Origin: Treponema sp.
GTDB lineage: Bacteria > Spirochaetota > Spirochaetia > Treponematales > Treponemataceae
Direction: 5' to 3'
Length of the DNA stretch: 11,251 nt
Assembly: GCA_017613485.1 (NCBI GenBank)
Contig: JAGADS010000135.1
Span: forward strand, 1 to 11,251
The notes below the pieces were generated by a model, which was not told where the DNA came from, did not search any database, and saw only the letters and a program-made list of their open reading frames with translations. This document shows positions 4,115 through 11,251 of the stretch, one piece after another; positions within the stretch are counted from its first letter, which is position 1; each line of letters opens with the position of its first letter. The position numbers were made by a program, and so were the translations under genes.

Positions 4115-7100
4115 ATGAAGACATTGTATGAACCAAGTTTTGAGCATGACGCTTGTGGAATCGGAGCAGTAGTAAACATTGACGGAAGTAAGTCGCACAA
4201 GATTGTTGACAATGCGCTTAGTATTGTTGAGAAGCTTGAGCATCGTGCCGGTAAGGATGCCAGCGGTGAGACAGGTGATGGTGTCGGAATCCTTGTGCAG
4301 ATAAGCCATGATTTTTTTAAGAAGGCGGCAGGAGATTTGATTGCAGGCCTGGGTGAGCGTGAGTACGGAATAGGAATGTTCTTCTTCCCCGGTAGAGATT
4401 ATCTTTCCTCAGAGAAAGCACGTTTTGAAGAATGCTGTGCCGCACAGAGCCTAAAATTCCTTGGCTGGCGTGAGGTTCCTGTCAATGCTGATGTGCTCGG
4501 TAAAAAAGCACGTGACTGTATGCCTTGCATCTGGCAGGCCTTTGTTGCAAAACCAGAGGGATGTGACAAGGGGCTTGAATTTGACAAGAAACTTTATGCA
4601 CTCAGGCTTTCGTTTGAAAAAGGAGATTGTCGGGTCAAGCCTTACAATGACAGTGCGGCTAAAACCTACGTCTGTTCTTTGAGTTCACGTACAATAGTCT
4701 ACAAGGGAATGTTCCTTGTTCATGAGCTTAGGACTTTCTACAGTGATTTGCAGTCAGAAGATTATGCTTCAGCCCTTGCTCTTGTTCACTCAAGATTCAG
4801 CACCAACACAAATCCAAGCTGGCAGCGTGCACATCCAAACCGTTTTATCGCACACAACGGAGAGATAAATACAATCCGCGGAAACGTTGACAGGATGCTT
4901 GCACGAGAGGGAGAGGTTGATGTAACAGGTTCAGATTCTGCAATGCTGGACAATACCCTTGAGTATCTTGTGATGAACGGAATGCCATTGCCTCTTGCCG
5001 TAATGGTATGTATTCCTGAGCCATGGAAACATGATGACTCGCTTACTGAGCAGAAACGCGATTTCTATCATTACTGGGCAACGATGATGGAACCGTGGGA
5101 CGGACCTGCCGCAATCCTTTATTCTGACGGTGATGTTGTAGGTGCCACGCTGGACAGAAACGGTTTACGCCCCAGCCGCTATTTCATCACAAAGGACAAC
5201 ATGCTCATTCTTTCAAGTGAGGTAGGTGTCCTTGATGTTCCGGAAAATATGATAGAAAAAAAATCACGTCTTATGCCGGGACGTATGCTTCTTGTTGATA
5301 CGGTTCAGAAAAGACTTATCAGTGACAAGGAGATAAAAGAGACTTATGCCGCCGCCCATCCTTATGGGGAATGGCTTGATCAGAATCTTGTTCATCTTAG
5401 TGATCTTAAGATTCCTAATAAAAAAATCCCTGTCTCTACACAGGAAGAACGCAACAGGCTTTACCGTGCATTCGGTTGGAATTACGAGGATCTTAATGAG
5501 ATGGTTCTTCCTATGGCATGTACAGGAAGTGAGCCGACTGGTGCCATGGGTGTTGATACTCCTCTTGCATGTATGTCAGACAAGCACCCGAGCCTCTATT
5601 TATATTTCAAGCAGCTGTTTGCACAGGTAACAAATCCTCCGATTGACAGCCTGCGTGAAAAAATCGTTACAGATACTACAGTTTATGTTGGAAGTGACGG
5701 AAATCTTCTTGATACAAAAGGCCAGAACTGTCATGTTCTTGAGATAAATAATCCGATTTTGACTGGAACTGATTTGATAAAGATTGCCGCATTGAATCAG
5801 CCTGGGTTGAAATCAAAGACTGTTTCTTTGTTATTTGATATTTCACACAGATTTACTGATGCAAATAATGCTAAAAAAACTGAAACGTCGTTAGACGTTT
5901 CGAATCCGTGTGACAATCTAGAAGATGTCCTTGAAAATCTATTCACACAAATTGATCAGGCTTATTCCGAAGGGTACAACATCATCATCCTGAGTGACCG
6001 TGGAGTTGATGAGACACATGTTGCCATTCCGTCCCTTCTTGCAGTCAGTGCTGTTGAGCAGTATCTTATCCGCACGAAAAAACGCACAAAGATTTCTATT
6101 ATTCTGGAAAGCGGAGAGGTCCGTGATGTTCATCAGGCGGCAATGTGTCTGGGTTACGGAGCACGTGCTGTAAATCCATATCTTGCACAGGAAGCCATTG
6201 CAGAGCTTATTGATCAGAAACTTCTGGACAAGGACTACCACACTGCGATTGACGATTACAACAAGGCGATTATTAACGGCATAGTAAAGATAGCTGCCAA
6301 AATGGGAATCAGTGCCGTTCAGTCATATCAGTCAGCACAGATTTTTGAGGCTGTTGGAATTGCACAGGAAGTCATAGAAAAATATTTTACAAACACAGTA
6401 AGCCGTGTCGGTGGAATTACGCTCAAGGAAATAGAGGAGGATATAATCTACCATCACGAGCAGGCATGGAATGACAAGGGCCTTACAGTCAACACACACC
6501 TTGATTCTGTAGGCTATCATAAATTCCGCCGCGGTCCCAATGCAGAGGATCACCTTTATAATCCAGAGACAATAATCGCATTACAGGAATCAACACGTAA
6601 TGGTGACTATGCAAGGTTCAAGGAATACACTGCAATGGTTGATGACAATTCTCATCCCCACACTTTGCGTGCAATGCTTGACTTTAATTTTGGGGCTGGT
6701 TCTGGTGAGATTCCGATTGAAGAAGTAGAAAGTGTTGAGTCAATAGTTCAGCATTTTAAGACTGGAGCCATGTCCTATGGTTCAATCAGCGAGGAAGCCC
6801 ACAAGTGCATGGCGGCTGCTATGAATCATCTTCATGGAAAATCAAACAGCGGTGAGGGTGGCGAGAAACCGGAGCGTCTAGGAACTGAATACAACAGTGC
6901 AATCAAGCAGGTGGCATCTGGACGTTTCGGTGTAACGGAAGAATATCTTTTGAGTGCAAAAGAGATTCAGATAAAAATGGCACAGGGAGCAAAGCCAGGT
7001 GAGGGCGGTCATCTTCCCGGTAAAAAAGTTTATCCTTGGATTGCCAAAACACGTCTTGCAACTCCAGGAGTTTCTCTTATTTCTCCACCACCGCATCATG

Positions 7101-8734
7101 ACATTTATTCAATTGAGGATCTTGCTCAGTTGATTTACGACCTTAAGAATGCAAACAGGGATGCCCGCATAAGCGTAAAGCTTGTTAGTGAGGCAGGTGT
7201 CGGAACGATTGCAGCGGGTGTTGCAAAGGCTGGCGCACAGGTAATCTTGATTTCAGGACATGACGGCGGTACAGGTGCGGCTCCGATCTCTTCAATTCAT
7301 CATGCTGGCCTTCCTTGGGAGCTTGGACTTTCCGAGGCACATCAGACACTGATTCAGAACGGCCTGCGTGGTCGCGTTATTATAGAAACCGATGGAAAAC
7401 TTATGAGCGGACGTGATGTTGCAATTGCATGTCTTTTGGGAGCGGAGGAATTCGGTTTTGCAACAGCTCCACTTATTACAATGGGATGTGCCATGATGCG
7501 TGTCTGCAATCTTGATACATGTCCGTTTGGTGTCGCAACTCAAAACGAGAAATTACGTGCACGTTTCCCCGGTAAACCTGAATATGTCGAGAACTTCATG
7601 AAGTTTATTGCACAGGAGCTTCGTGAGTATATGGCAAAACTAGGTGTTAGGACAATCATGGAGATGTGCGGAAGAACAGATCTGCTTAAGATGAAAGAAA
7701 AGCAGGGATTCAAGCGTGCAGGCCTTCTTGATTTGAGCCGTGTACTGGCAAGTTCTGAAAATACTAAGCAGGGAACAGTAAATGAAGAGTGGAAATCACA
7801 GCGCGATACATTCAATTTTGAATTGGAAAAGAAATTGGATATTACAACTCTTATTCATTTATTTGAAAAGGAGTCACACGGATTCGATTTTGCTAACACA
7901 AAATCAGACGTTTCAAATTCGTGTGACAATATTATAAATATCCAATCTACCGACCGAACCGTCGGCACAATTCTCGGTAGTGAAATCCAAAAGCGTTTTG
8001 GCAACACACTCGCCGATGATACTTTCTGTGTCAATTTTGCAGGTGGAGCGGGCCAAAGTTTTGGAGCATTTATTCCAAAAGGACTTACTCTCTGTCTTGA
8101 GGGTGAGGCAAACGATTATTTCGGAAAGGGCTTAAGCGGTGGAAAGCTTGTTGTGAAAAAGCCTGCCGGTTTTAACGGAAGCGCTGACGAGAACATCATC
8201 ATCGGAAATGTTGCATTGTTCGGTGCCACAAGTGGAAAGGCATTTATCAACGGTGTTGCAGGTGAGCGTTTCTGCGTAAGGAATTCCGGTGCGACTTCTG
8301 TTGTGGAAGGATGCGGTGATCATGGCCTTGAGTATATGACAGGTGGTGTTGCAGTTATTCTTGGACATACAGGACGTAATCTTGCGGCTGGAATGAGCGG
8401 TGGAGTAGCCTATGTTCTTGATGAAAAACATGATCTTTATAAGAGACTGAATCATGAGCTTGTTAAGATGTATGACATGGATGATGAGACAACAACACTC
8501 AGGGATGTAACGGACAGTGAGCAGCTTCTTGATTTGATTGAGCAGCATGAACGTGAGACAGGATCTGAAAAAGCAAAGAAAATTCTATCTGACTGGGAGC
8601 ATTACAAGACATGCTTTAAGAAGATTATCCCGAATGATTATCTTAAGGTCATGACAGAGATTTACGCTCTGGAAAAGACTGGAAGTAAACACGATGATGC
8701 TGTTCTTGAGGCTTTTAAGAGGTGCACAGCATAG
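4115..8734 (+). CDS. gltB: Glutamate synthase large (alpha) subunit
   Basis: It hydrolyses glutamine and transfers the ammonia to 2-oxoglutarate, giving two glutamates with reducing power from GltD. The start is the ATG at 4115, behind GGAG; Cys14 in EHDACGIGAV is the expected N-terminal nucleophile after removal of a 13-residue propeptide. Domains: class II amidotransferase (about 14-430; SLSSRTIVYKGM, RFIAHNGEINT, LDRNGLRPSR), central domain (about 470-790), FMN domain (about 850-1230; GAMSYGSISEEAH, GHDGGTGAAP) with 3Fe-4S cysteines 1125, 1131 and 1136 (CAMMRVCNLDTC), and the C-terminal GXGXG helix domain (FAGGAGQSFGAF near 1308). At 1539 residues it exceeds the E. coli enzyme, partly through three in-frame repeat insertions near residues 171, 590 and 1265, all in linkers or loops. 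It is first in a gltB-gltD-purF unit behind a two-terminator leader. Confidence 0.97.
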   Translation: MKTLYEPSFEHDACGIGAVVNIDGSKSHKIVDNALSIVEKLEHRAGKDASGETGDGVGILVQISHDFFKKAAGDLIAGLGEREYGIGMFFFPGRDYLSSEKARFEECCAAQSLKFLGWREVPVNADVLGKKARDCMPCIWQAFVAKPEGCDKGLEFDKKLYALRLSFEKGDCRVKPYNDSAAKTYVCSLSSRTIVYKGMFLVHELRTFYSDLQSEDYASALALVHSRFSTNTNPSWQRAHPNRFIAHNGEINTIRGNVDRMLAREGEVDVTGSDSAMLDNTLEYLVMNGMPLPLAVMVCIPEPWKHDDSLTEQKRDFYHYWATMMEPWDGPAAILYSDGDVVGATLDRNGLRPSRYFITKDNMLILSSEVGVLDVPENMIEKKSRLMPGRMLLVDTVQKRLISDKEIKETYAAAHPYGEWLDQNLVHLSDLKIPNKKIPVSTQEERNRLYRAFGWNYEDLNEMVLPMACTGSEPTGAMGVDTPLACMSDKHPSLYLYFKQLFAQVTNPPIDSLREKIVTDTTVYVGSDGNLLDTKGQNCHVLEINNPILTGTDLIKIAALNQPGLKSKTVSLLFDISHRFTDANNAKKTETSLDVSNPCDNLEDVLENLFTQIDQAYSEGYNIIILSDRGVDETHVAIPSLLAVSAVEQYLIRTKKRTKISIILESGEVRDVHQAAMCLGYGARAVNPYLAQEAIAELIDQKLLDKDYHTAIDDYNKAIINGIVKIAAKMGISAVQSYQSAQIFEAVGIAQEVIEKYFTNTVSRVGGITLKEIEEDIIYHHEQAWNDKGLTVNTHLDSVGYHKFRRGPNAEDHLYNPETIIALQESTRNGDYARFKEYTAMVDDNSHPHTLRAMLDFNFGAGSGEIPIEEVESVESIVQHFKTGAMSYGSISEEAHKCMAAAMNHLHGKSNSGEGGEKPERLGTEYNSAIKQVASGRFGVTEEYLLSAKEIQIKMAQGAKPGEGGHLPGKKVYPWIAKTRLATPGVSLISPPPHHDIYSIEDLAQLIYDLKNANRDARISVKLVSEAGVGTIAAGVAKAGAQVILISGHDGGTGAAPISSIHHAGLPWELGLSEAHQTLIQNGLRGRVIIETDGKLMSGRDVAIACLLGAEEFGFATAPLITMGCAMMRVCNLDTCPFGVATQNEKLRARFPGKPEYVENFMKFIAQELREYMAKLGVRTIMEMCGRTDLLKMKEKQGFKRAGLLDLSRVLASSENTKQGTVNEEWKSQRDTFNFELEKKLDITTLIHLFEKESHGFDFANTKSDVSNSCDNIINIQSTDRTVGTILGSEIQKRFGNTLADDTFCVNFAGGAGQSFGAFIPKGLTLCLEGEANDYFGKGLSGGKLVVKKPAGFNGSADENIIIGNVALFGATSGKAFINGVAGERFCVRNSGATSVVEGCGDHGLEYMTGGVAVILGHTGRNLAAGMSGGVAYVLDEKHDLYKRLNHELVKMYDMDDETTTLRDVTDSEQLLDLIEQHERETGSEKAKKILSDWEHYKTCFKKIIPNDYLKVMTEIYALEKTGSKHDDAVLEAFKRCTA
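4625..4652 (+). repeat. Family 1 palindromic element inside gltB
   Basis: It matches the intergenic element 8743-8770 at 26 of 28 positions, differing only at two adjacent bases in the 3' arm (CCTTACAAT instead of CCCGACAAT). It is read as DCRVKPYND, residues 171-179, just before the conserved YVCSLSSRTIVYKGM segment, where related GltB proteins have a short variable stretch. The stem is weakened to one mismatch and one G-U pair. Confidence 0.85.
5858..5917 (+). repeat. Family 2 element, copy 1, inside gltB
   Basis: The 36-nt core 5882-5917 is identical to 11152-11187 in purF. It begins with the palindrome GAAACGTC, GTTA, GACGTTTC and ends GTGTGACAAT. It is read as ETSLDVSNPCDN (residues 590-601). 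The preceding codons (DANNAKKT) resemble those before the other two copies. It sits in the linker before the LSDRGV segment, which is shorter in typical GltB. Confidence 0.9.
7886..7930 (+). repeat. Family 2 element, copy 2 (decayed), inside gltB
   Basis: Positions 7906-7930 match the family core at 23 of 25 bases, in the same frame, read DVSNSCDN (residues 1265-1272). The stretch CTAACACAAAATC (7893-7905) matches CTAACATAAAATC ahead of the purF copy (11123-11135). Relative to purF, nine codons including the left palindrome arm are missing. It lies in the linker between the FMN domain and the GXGXG domain, just before STDRTVGTILG. Confidence 0.75.
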
Positions 8735-8742
8735 AAATAAAA

Positions 8743-8770
8743 GATTGTCGGGTCAAGCCCGACAATGACA
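8743..8770 (+). repeat. Family 1 palindromic element between gltB and gltD
   Basis: A 9-bp perfect stem (ATTGTCGGG with CCCGACAAT) and loop TCAAG, preceded by G and followed by GACA. It begins eight bases after the gltB stop and is the intact reference copy for the one inside gltB. Confidence 0.88.
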
Positions 8771-8776
8771 AGAACA

Positions 8777-8794
8777 GTCAAGCCGACAATGATA
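8777..8794 (+). repeat. Partial family 1 element, tandem half copy
   Basis: GTCAAGCCGACAATGATA repeats the loop and right half of the preceding element with one base missing and one change, and is again followed by AGAAC. It looks like a tandem duplication that lost its left arm. Confidence 0.7.
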
Positions 8795-8799
8795 AGAAC

Positions 8800-8827
8800 T
8801 GTCATTCCCGCGCTTGACGCGGGAATC
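8800..8827 (-). repeat. Family 1 palindromic element, opposite orientation
   Basis: On the minus strand: G, then arm ATTCCCGCG, loop TCAAG, arm CGCGGGAAT, then GACA. Borders and loop equal those of 8743-8770, but five stem positions differ on both arms so that all nine pairs are kept. It ends seven bases before the gltD ribosome site. Confidence 0.88.
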
Positions 8828-8846
8828 TTTACCGAAGGAGATTATT

Positions 8847-10439
8847 ATGGCAAAACCAACTGGATTTATGGATTATAAGCGTGTAGAAAATGGCAGCTAT
8901 GAGCCGCTTGTCCGCATAGAGAATTTCAGGGAATTCCATCCTGTGATGAATGATGAAAAAAGACGTGAGCAGGCAGCACGTTGCATGAATTGTGGAGTAC
9001 CTATGTGCCAGAGTGCGATAAAGCTTGCTGGCATGGTAACAGGATGCCCACTTCATAACTATATTCCGGAATGGAATGATGCGCTTTACAAAGGACAGTA
9101 TGACATGGCGGCATGGCGTTTACTAAAGACATCAAGTTTTCCTGAGTTTACAGGCCGCGTGTGTCCTGCCCTGTGCGAGAAAGCATGTAATTGTGGAAAC
9201 CCTGTCTGTAACGATGGTGCTGTGACGATTCACGAGAATGAGCTTTATATAATCGAGAAGGCATTTGAGTCAGGTTACATGAAGCCACAGATTCCTGCTG
9301 TAAGAAGCGGTAAGAAAATTGCCGTTATTGGAGCGGGACCTGCAGGACTTGCATGTGCTGACTGGCTTAACCGTCGCGGACATAGTGTCACTGTTTACGA
9401 GCGTGAGGATAGGGCTGGCGGACTTTTGATGTACGGAATCCCCAACATGAAGCTTGATAAAAAGATTGTTGATCGCAGGATTGAGCTTATGAAGGCAGAG
9501 GGAGTTGAATTTGTATTCAATGCAGATGTAGGCCGTGGTACTTCCGCAGAGCATATCCTGAATGAGTATGATGCCGTTGCATTGTGCTGTGGTGCAAAGA
9601 AAGCGCGTGCACTTGGAGCGGCAGGAATTAAGGAGCTTTCAACAGGAAGACAGGGTGCAGACGGTGGAATGATGTTTGCCGTGGATTTCCTAAAGGCTGT
9701 TACAAAATGCGTAATTGCAACAAGCGGTGCACTTGAGAAAATCAACATAAACCCTGCTAACAAGCAGATTGCACAGGTTTTGTATGACAAGCACGGAATC
9801 CAGATAGAGAACAAGAATGTAATCATCGTCGGCGGCGGTGACACAGGAAATGACTGCTGTGGTTCATCAATCAGGCTTGGGGCTGCAAGTGTTACACAGA
9901 TAGAGATGATGCCTTGTCCACCAGTTGAACGTACTGCAAGTAATCCATGGCCACAGTGGCCTAAAATCCTTAAGACAGATTACGGTGCCGAAGAGTCGAT
10001 TGCAAAATTCGGACATGACCCGCGAATCTATGAGACTACAGTAAAAGAAGTGATAAGCGAGAACGGACACATAACTGCAGTGCGTACAGTGGAAGTTGAA
10101 TTCAAAATGATAGACGGTAAACGTCAGCTTGTTGAGCGTGAGGGCACGGAGAAAACTCTGCCATGTGACCTTCTGCTTGTTGCGGCAGGTTTTGTCGGAT
10201 GCGAGGAATACACGGCTCAGGCATTTAATGTGGGGCTAGGACCTCGTGGAACAGTATTGACTGAGCTTGGTGAAATGCCAAAGAAATCAACCTCATTCAG
10301 TTCTGACACAGGTTATAGGACAGCAGCGGAAAAAATATTTACAGCAGGTGACATGCATCGCGGTCAGTCTCTTGTTGTCTGGGCAATTGCAGAAGGCCGT
10401 GAATGCGCACAGGAAATTGATGATTATTTAATGAGATAA
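8847..10439 (+). CDS. gltD: Glutamate synthase small (beta) subunit, NADPH-dependent
   Basis: It oxidises NAD(P)H and feeds electrons through FAD and 4Fe-4S clusters to GltB. The start is the ATG at 8847, with AAGGAG six bases upstream; an in-frame TTG at 8814 would begin inside the palindromic repeat and is rejected. The N-terminal iron-sulfur part has CMNCGVPMC with GCPLHNYIPEWN (Cys 46, 49, 54, 67) and GRVCPALCEKAC (106, 110, 114). The FAD fold is at 158-187 (VIGAGPAG), then AGGLLMYGIP, and the NADPH fold is at about 327-335 (VGGGDTGND). The C-terminal FAD motif is TAGDMHRGQSLVVWAIAEGR. At 530 residues it is longer than most GltD (about 470-495), largely through residues 285-322, just before the NADPH motif. 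It lies 112 nt after gltB and 13 nt before purF. Confidence 0.96.
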   Translation: MAKPTGFMDYKRVENGSYEPLVRIENFREFHPVMNDEKRREQAARCMNCGVPMCQSAIKLAGMVTGCPLHNYIPEWNDALYKGQYDMAAWRLLKTSSFPEFTGRVCPALCEKACNCGNPVCNDGAVTIHENELYIIEKAFESGYMKPQIPAVRSGKKIAVIGAGPAGLACADWLNRRGHSVTVYEREDRAGGLLMYGIPNMKLDKKIVDRRIELMKAEGVEFVFNADVGRGTSAEHILNEYDAVALCCGAKKARALGAAGIKELSTGRQGADGGMMFAVDFLKAVTKCVIATSGALEKININPANKQIAQVLYDKHGIQIENKNVIIVGGGDTGNDCCGSSIRLGAASVTQIEMMPCPPVERTASNPWPQWPKILKTDYGAEESIAKFGHDPRIYETTVKEVISENGHITAVRTVEVEFKMIDGKRQLVEREGTEKTLPCDLLLVAAGFVGCEEYTAQAFNVGLGPRGTVLTELGEMPKKSTSFSSDTGYRTAAEKIFTAGDMHRGQSLVVWAIAEGRECAQEIDDYLMR

Positions 10440-10452
10440 AAGAGCGTTCAAA

Positions 10453-11251
10453 ATGAGTGAAGATAAGTTCGAGGATGAGTGCGGTGTAGTCGGAATCTAT
10501 GGCGCGGAAAATGCTGCAGGTCTTTGTTATTATGCCTTGACATCTTTACAGCATCGTGGTCAGGAGAGTGCAGGAATTGCCGTAAGCGACGGAACAAAAA
10601 TCAAGATGCATAAGGATGTGGGACTTGTAAGTGATGTTTTTAATAAAGGTCATTTTGAGTCTTTAAGCGGAAACATTGCGGTAGGTCACGTTAGATATGC
10701 AACAGCCGGAGGACGGACTATAGAAAATGCACAGCCGTTCATGAACTCATTTAAGAACGGATCAATTGCACTTGCTCATAACGGTCAGCTTGTAAATCAT
10801 GCAAAGATGCGTGAGATGCTTGAGGATTACGGATGTACTTTCTCAAGCACAAGTGACAGCGAGGTTATCTTAAAACTGATAGTCCGCAAGTATATCGAGA
10901 ACGGCGGTAAACTGGGAACAAGAGATAATACAAATTCAAGCAAGGTCGAAAATCAAGAGCGCTTTGTTGAGGCAGTAAAACAGACAGTACAGCAGATAAA
11001 GGGATCTTTTGCATTGACAATAATGACGGAGAATCTTTTGATAGGAGTAAGGGATCCCAATGGAATAAGGCCGTTGTGTGTGGGAAAAATTAAAAACAAA
11101 CTATCACAATGTCTGGATATTTCTAACATAAAATCTGAAAGTGAAATAAGGGAAACGTCGTTAGACGTTTCGAATCCGTGTGACAATTTTATAATTGCTT
11201 CAGAAACCTGTGCCATTGACGCGGTGAACGGTCAATTTCTGCGTGACGTGG
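10453..11251 (+). CDS. purF: Amidophosphoribosyltransferase, 3' end beyond the right edge
   Basis: It makes phosphoribosylamine from PRPP and glutamine, the first step of purine synthesis. The visible 266 codons cover the N-terminal class II amidotransferase domain. Cys10 (EDECGVVGIYG) is the expected nucleophile after removal of a nine-residue propeptide, as in the B. subtilis-type enzyme. Further motifs: LQHRGQESAGIAV, GHVRYATAGG, AHNGQLVNH, TSDSEVI, RDPNGIRPLCVGK and IIASETCAID. Between GKI and FIIASETC, where relatives have only a few residues, about 30 extra residues contain a family 2 element. A second extra stretch lies near residues 155-170, before the KGSFAL motif, and does not match the repeats. 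Only a weak AAGAG ribosome site is seen. The 13-nt gap suggests transcription with gltBD. The C-terminal PRPP-binding domain is outside the window. Confidence 0.95.
   Translation, partial: MSEDKFEDECGVVGIYGAENAAGLCYYALTSLQHRGQESAGIAVSDGTKIKMHKDVGLVSDVFNKGHFESLSGNIAVGHVRYATAGGRTIENAQPFMNSFKNGSIALAHNGQLVNHAKMREMLEDYGCTFSSTSDSEVILKLIVRKYIENGGKLGTRDNTNSSKVENQERFVEAVKQTVQQIKGSFALTIMTENLLIGVRDPNGIRPLCVGKIKNKLSQCLDISNIKSESEIRETSLDVSNPCDNFIIASETCAIDAVNGQFLRDV
11116..11187 (+). repeat. Family 2 element, copy 3, inside purF
   Basis: The core 11152-11187 is identical to 5882-5917 in gltB and is read in the same frame as ETSLDVSNPCDN (residues 234-245). The upstream part, DISNIKS, resembles DFANTKS before gltB copy 2, at both DNA and protein level. 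The whole insertion replaces a short loop between DPNGIRPLCVGKI and FIIASETC in the amidotransferase domain. Confidence 0.9.

Noticed and set aside
3906..4118. 70-codon open frame spanning the gltB leader and overlapping the gltB ATG by ATGA
   Set aside because: Its ATG lies in the -10 box, no ribosome site precedes it, it runs through two terminators and a perfect hairpin, and the protein has no family features.
3869..4309. 146-codon antisense frame across the divergent control region
   Set aside because: It crosses both promoters and the start of gltB on the opposite strand and shows no recognisable protein features.
6901..6940. GACGTTTCGG resembling the family 2 repeat inside gltB
   Set aside because: It encodes the conserved ASGRFGVTEEY motif of all GltB proteins, so the match is accidental.
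8814..8846. Upstream TTG start for gltD
   Set aside because: It begins within the palindromic repeat; the ATG at 8847 has a well-placed AAGGAG.
1..11251. CRISPR arrays, tRNA or rRNA genes, insertion sequences, prophage genes
   Set aside because: No spaced direct repeats, cloverleaf or rRNA segments, or transposase and phage motifs were seen on either strand.

Overview
The window is a compact block of central nitrogen and aromatic amino acid metabolism. All six main genes are identifiable from protein motifs. Strong Shine-Dalgarno sites (AGGAGG, AAGGAG), TTGACA/TATAAT-type promoters, a type III glutamine synthetase, mid-range base composition and many short palindromic repeats suggest a host-associated spirochaete, most likely Treponema. 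A Firmicute is the main alternative. The genus is an inference.

Layout. The minus strand runs from a central divergent control region (about 3660-4114) to the left edge: a phenylalanine-rich leader peptide with an attenuator, pheA (prephenate dehydratase), aroF (DAHP synthase), then a separately promoted glutamine synthetase III gene cut by the left edge. The plus strand runs to the right edge: a roughly 200-nt leader, gltB (glutamate synthase large subunit), gltD (small subunit), then purF (glutamine-PRPP amidotransferase), cut by the right edge. Glutamine synthetase makes glutamine. GltBD converts it with 2-oxoglutarate to glutamate, PurF spends it on purines, and glutamate is the amino donor for Phe and Tyr.

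Control. Each transcription unit has at least one intrinsic terminator between its promoter and first gene. The pheA leader has all parts of classical translation-coupled attenuation: a 30-codon ORF with 10 Phe codons plus Tyr and Trp, regions able to pair 1:2, 2:3 and 3:4, and a U9 terminator. The predicted transcription start falls on the leader AUG itself. The glnN and gltB leaders each carry two terminators, one starting about 15 nt after the predicted start and one ending next to the ribosome site. Their first terminators share a 19-nt motif (16 of 19 identical). The pheA and gltB promoters are back to back, with both -35 boxes inside one 19-bp palindrome.

Repeats. Two families of small palindromic elements are present, and both have entered coding sequence in frame. 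Family 1 (GATT-stem-TCAAG-stem-AATGACA, with covarying stems) lies upstream of glnN, between gltB and gltD, and inside gltB. Family 2 includes a 36-nt core that is identical in gltB and purF and read in the same frame (ETSLDVSNPCDN). A decayed third copy lies further along gltB. The insertions fall where the GltB and PurF families normally have short linkers, recalling the in-frame palindromic elements of Rickettsia. I regard the aromatic attenuator and the protein-invading repeats as the most interesting content.
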